DNA of 64,000 nucleotides from Endocalyx cinctus (lineage: Eukaryota; Ascomycota; Sordariomycetes; Amphisphaeriales; Apiosporaceae): assembly GCA_001600455.1 (NCBI GenBank), contig BCKC01000006.1, positions 1,984,001 to 2,048,000 on the forward strand, in the 5' to 3' direction. The translations under genes and the position numbers were made by a program. Below, piece by piece: positions 59,319 to 64,000 of this stretch (the first letter of the stretch is position 1; each line of letters opens with the position of its first letter). The notes under the pieces were generated by a model that was not told the origin of the DNA, did not search any database, and saw nothing but the letters and a program-made list of their open reading frames with translations.

Positions 59319-60456
59319 TTGGGTGGATATATCTCAAAGAGGTGTTTATTTGAAATTTCAAGCAGGAATAGAAGAGGGCAAATAATGTGTATATATATCA
59401 GAAAGTAAGGATGTTCTCTTCCCATATCGTCCGACCATTTCTATCGAGTGATAGACGGGTAGAGGTTGCTTTATATAGAAAAACATATTTCATTTAAATA
59501 CCATATATCTTTATTTACTTTATATATTGTCTCCTTTGATCATTATACTAAGTCCTATTCTATTCTATACACGCCTGAGGGACATCCTGTAGGTCGTTGA
59601 CACAGCATCGTCTGCCTGCATGGGATAGGATTCCTGTCGGATAAGCAGATGGATCAAAGCGGATTAGCGTAATATTTCGCAGCGGTTGGTTTAAGTCAGA
59701 ATGAATAATCTCGGGGGGATTTGTTGCCCGCACATAATGACATCCGTACCTACGCAGCTACGCTAATAGATTGTTAAATACACCTTTTAATAGAATAATA
59801 TATACTAAATACCTAAATACCTAAGTAGATTGATTACTTATTTATACAGTATTATTGCTATATAAAGATAGAAGAATCCCACAGCCCTCGCCTGCCCCTA
59901 TACTGCCTCTCAAACGGTCATATCCGCTATGATATCAGATACGCTAAGGCTTATAGGGTACCTAGCCAGTTAGCATTGTACCTAATATAGAGTGATGTAT
60001 GTGCGAATAGGCTTAAGTAGGCTGTTAGGTAACATCAACAGCCCCATTTCCATTTCTAGCACTGCAAAAATCATCATCGAAATCTACAAGCCATTTTTTT
60101 TTCTTTCCTTCGCAGACTATTAAAATCTAAGCACGTATCATCTTGTCCCTTTGATGTCCGTGTAATGGATAAGTGTGCGGCCGTGTGATATTCACTCGAT
60201 AAACTTTATCCATGGAACAGACCTTCCAGCCTACTTTTGGATCTTTTGGATCGTTACAGCTTTTTACACTTATGTACGATAGTTCACCTGCCCCGCTCTC
60301 AATTTTATCAAAGCCAAAAAAAAAAAAAAAGTCAAAAACTATGTTAGCTATTAGTAAACCAACCATCACAAGATCTAGGGTTTCTTGTTTCGCGTATTAA
60401 AGGTCTTGGTCTTCTCACATTTTATCTTGATAATTTGATTAAATAATATCAACAAA
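59319..60456. other. Divergent promoter region
   Basis: Upstream DNA of the oxidoreductase (minus) and the ataxin-10-like gene (plus). It is AT-rich with TACCTAAGTA-type motifs around 59800-60000 and an A tract at 60317-60331. No gene supported. Confidence 0.55.
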
Positions 60457-63428
60457 ATGGCATTTGTTCCTGCGTCATCTCACTCTTGGAAAAATGATTC
60501 CATCGAAGAACGCATCTTTGGGGCCGCTTTAATATGTCTTGACCATCATTACTTTCAATCCGTCCTTCTTGGCCCGCAATCCTCCAACAAAGTCAGCGGC
60601 GTCGTATCGAAGACATTAGAGAGAACTCATACTTTTAGAGACGTTCGGTAATATTTATCACATGTGCAGCTTATTGAAATGGACATATTATGTTTGCTAA
60701 TGTGTTACTGTTCCAGCGAAGTTTTATCCAAGAATGTGCGTATATGGATATGGCTGAAGAGAGCCATATCTGCGGCCATTTGTCATCTCAATGAGAAGTC
60801 ATTAGGTGTTCAAACAGACCCTATTATCCCTACCAAATTTATTGATATCACCACGTCCGAGGTGACCGCTCTTATTATCAAAAATTATGCCGTCCTGAAA
60901 GAGGCTCTGCAAATGTTGAATAAACTGATGCACATCGCTCGCAACTTATTAGTCACTACGGACCCGGAGATACCCCAAGACCTATCGGCAGCTGTTAACT
61001 TCGACCATGAAGTCTGTGAAGCAATCACCTTATGCGTCAACGTTACTAGCAAGGGTATTGACGGTGAGATGCCCGAGGATGAAGCCTCCAGGGCTAAATT
61101 AAACGAGATCACCGAATTATGTATGTTCTACCTTTGCTTTGACGATAGCTTTCCGTTGACTAACGGATTGCAGACAAGAAGGTTTTAGTGACGTCACTAC
61201 AACAAGCGCACAACTGGATCGCCAAGAATGACCGGAACAAGATGACATTCTGGTACAAGGTTCTCATAGAATCACCTGACGTCGAAAGTAATCCTGCTCC
61301 GGAAACTAGGCATGAACAAGTCCTTAATTATCCAGCACCCCGATGCCTGAGCCTCAAAGATGAGATATCAAACTGGCTGAAGAGAAACTCGAAGATGTGC
61401 AGCGCTGCTGTTGCTATATGCAAAGAGTTTGTCGACGTACATGGCACGGATTTCTCTCTTCCTAGGGATCAAAATCTATCATGGAACTATACGCCTCGTG
61501 AGATGTGGCGCTGGCAGCCTGATATTTATGACGAGGCTGTCGAGATTATATCAACCTGGAAAGACGATGAGCCTGACAAATATGAACAAGATAAAGCATA
61601 CGGCCGCGTGTCTCATGAGCTAGACCAGTGGTGGGATAGTGCCCGAAGCCCGAGCCCTGGCGACTTGAGCTTGAGCATGTACTCCGTCAGCCTGGTCACG
61701 GAGCGTGTTAAGGAGTGTGAGGCAATTTTGATGCAGCGATTTGCTTCTACAGAACATCTTGATGAATCTGGCGATCATGTTGACCATAACGTTGATAACG
61801 GACATGGACACGGACACAACCACGGCCATAGCCATGGCCCGGAATGGCACGGCCACGCTTCTCAAGCAGCTCCCAATTTTGCGCCGGATTACGATGAATA
61901 CGAAGAAGAAGCCGACGACGACGATTCCTACGATGAAGGACCCATGACAGGATTGCTTACCGAAGTTGCCAATATTCTTGACCCTAAACAAATCGAAGCC
62001 CTGCATATGATTGTCAAGTCATGTATACTTGATTCTGCAGGTTCCGGTCCCGACCGATTTGGTGAGAACCTACAGCAGACAAGATGCCGAATACTGTTAG
62101 CTACCGATTGTGGAAGAAATCTACTTCGAGAGATTCTCGTCTTCATCGCCGTTTGGGAAAAAGACGAGCAATCTCTTATCTTCCAGCTCAGCAGCCAAAT
62201 TGTTCAGGCTATCCACGAAAACTCATTGATACCTTACGCTTGGAACGCAATTCGCAGTCCAAAAGATATCATCTCACCGGCACAAACTGTCCTTCTACGA
62301 CTCATTACCTATCTATCACGCACAGCCTTATTCCCATCTAAGGACTACAGCCCTAACCTGACTGTAGAAACCCAAGACCTGGAGCAAACTCTTTCCAATA
62401 GTGACAATCGCCTTATCAAGATGCTTAACTTCCTTTACGGAATATTCCGTAGCCGAATCGTACCAGAGTGTGTTGCCCTGATGCAAATACAGGGTGAGGT
62501 GCGCAAGAATCGATTAGACCCAGCGGAGTTCCCAGTTGATAACTGGGATCTAGAGCGTGCCAAGGATGGATTGGTGCAATACCTTGACTTTCTCTACACA
62601 ATTACCGACATATATCCTCTTCGACAGCATCTCATACAATGGGAGGCCGTGTATGAACTACTTAAACTTTTAGAAGGCCTTGACGTTGGCGTGGAGAAAA
62701 TTCCTTTCGCCGGCTCCCGTCGCGGTGATGCCGGCGGAACCCCTTCAACCACCACGCCCACCCCACAAGCATCCTCTTCTAACAATGCACCTCAACACGT
62801 CAACCAATCTACGTTTCCTGACACTCCACACGAGTTTCCGTGGTCGGGCGTCAAGGGCCAAGTACTCTCCATTATCGCGGCTCTACTGCAGCCGCCGCCG
62901 GGCCAGTCGTCGCCAGGTAATCCAACTGTACAATCACAGATTGTGCGACATAACGGCATCGTTTCATTACTTAACTGCTGTCTCTATGACGATAATAACC
63001 GGTTCTGTCGCGAACGTACGCAGCTATGCCTTAAATGGCTCATGGACGGTTCGTCCGAGGCCTCGGCATTCCTTCAAAACCTCGTCAGTGCCAACCATAA
63101 TCCGCAATCCCGGCCCCCAGCCGGATCCTCCTCCATCACACAGAGTGTTCGCGTAGACGGTGTACCCGGCGAAGTTAAGATCCAGGTACGTAGCTCGAGC
63201 GCACCCGCCGGCGCGGGTGAGACTGAAGCCGGTAGCGATTCTGCTTCGACTCGTGCGGCAAATGGCCCCCCGACACTCAGCCAAAGATTGGAAGAGAACC
63301 AGAGCCGTAGTGAGGAGTTGGTTAATGACCTTCTGGCCTTGACGATCGGCGAGGACAATGCAAGGATGCAGCAGCAGGTTGCCGGGCCTCTGGACGGGGA
63401 CGAGACGGAAAGCGATGATTTTATGTAA
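60457..63428 (+). CDS. Ctr86 / ataxin-10 family protein, 949 aa
   Basis: Exons are 60457..60647, 60717..61120 and 61174..63428; introns of 69 and 53 bases restore RDVREVLSKNV and ITELYKKVLVTS. The protein is mostly helical (armadillo-like). The C-terminal part carries the ataxin-10/Ctr86 signature: SQIVRHNGIVSLLNCCLYDD, then NNRFCRERTQLCLKWLMDGS, at about 790-835. Family members act in cell division and septation in yeasts, and the name copper transport protein 86 comes from a yeast gene. About residues 400-427 are strikingly His-rich (NGHGHGHNHGHSHGPEWHGH), followed by an acidic run (EYEEEADDDDSYDE); such a stretch could bind metal. A Pro/Ser/Gly-rich linker lies near 715-760 and a disordered acidic end closes the protein. 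Family call moderate; start ATG clear (AAAATGGC). Confidence 0.72.
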
Positions 63429-64000
63429 GCGGGGGATAAAAGGATAACGGTAAGGGAGGGCGTTACGACGAATATGACAGTAGTCATTACCACGGTATAA
63501 TAATTGTTTCCTAATATTTTATGAAACTTGACGCAGGGCTGCGTTGGTGTATGCTACATCTAGCATAGACAAGAGGAAAAGGGATAATGCATGGGAAGAA
63601 TGCCTCCATAAATCAAGACCTGGTTTCCGCCACTGAGCTGGCTGGTATTCTGCTTGTAAGCTGCGGTTAGCCATGTGAGCTGTGGCCAGATATATGTAGT
63701 ATTAGCAGACGGATAGATAGGCCGCGAAAAGAGACAAAAAAAATCCATCATTACATCATCTTTCCTCCTTCCCTTTTCTTTCTGAAACTTCTTTATTATA
63801 TATGTTGATGATATTAGTCTGTACATAATATAGGTATGCATTTTTTTGCAGCAGAACCTATGACCCTCCGTAGACGCTAAAGTTCAATATTTATATTGAC
63901 TTCGTGAAACAGTAATAGTATCATATCTGGACAGTCATATTATTTTTCTTGCGTCACATTTGAAGCTAGGTAGGAAGTGTCTAAGCACATGATTAGAAAA
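63429..64000. other. 3' flank at right edge
   Basis: AT-rich untranslated DNA after the ataxin-10-like gene. The 93-codon minus-strand frame (63560-63841) has no coding features. No other gene begins before the window ends. Confidence 0.6.

Overview
The window is nuclear DNA of a filamentous ascomycete (Pezizomycotina; Sordariomycetes is my best guess, from inference only). The grounds are genes with short introns (GTAAGT-type donors, CTAAC/CTRAY branch points), a Zn2Cys6 regulator, a Pth11-type membrane protein, a HeLo-like/ankyrin protein, a very short Neurospora-type metallothionein, and long AT-rich intergenic stretches with TACCTAGGTA-type palindromes. Most genes are split by introns, so I assembled them by hand. 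All multi-exon models below stay in frame across their junctions, except the HeLo-like/ankyrin gene, where one junction is unresolved.

Layout: 1-11 kb holds a large two-pass membrane protein of unknown function (minus), a tiny two-exon metallothionein (minus, 7673-7920) and a small one-pass membrane protein, in otherwise gene-poor DNA. 11.9-16.5 kb holds an intronless GC-rich GH43 beta-xylosidase, an orphan coiled-coil protein and an intron-containing tRNA-Ile(UAU). 20-33 kb holds two gluconeogenic genes: fructose-1,6-bisphosphatase (plus) and ATP-dependent PEP carboxykinase (minus, nine exons). Between them lie a DUF1295 membrane protein and a Zn2Cys6 transcription factor. 36-39 kb has the HeLo-like/TPR-like/ankyrin protein. 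40-43 kb has a sugar-transporter-type MFS gene of 13 exons. 45-47.8 kb has a Pth11-like seven-pass protein with a long disordered tail.

48.3-55.1 kb carries two essential housekeeping genes on the minus strand, BRX1 (60S ribosome assembly) and DNA2 (replication helicase-nuclease). Each has promoter motifs suited to its role: an RRPE-like core for BRX1 and three ACGCG/MluI boxes for DNA2. 56.6-63.4 kb has an uncharacterised two-pass membrane protein, an intronless GC-rich AIF/FSP1-like FAD oxidoreductase, and a Ctr86/ataxin-10 family protein with a His-rich segment.

Functional links: FBPase and PEPCK are the two committed steps of gluconeogenesis. The FBPase promoter carries a CCG-N7-CCG-N7-CCG array, the spacing bound by AcuK/AcuM in Aspergillus. 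Carbon-use genes (GH43 xylosidase, sugar transporter) lie nearby but nothing ties them into one cluster. I see no CRISPR array, no intact transposon, no rRNA and no secondary-metabolite cluster.
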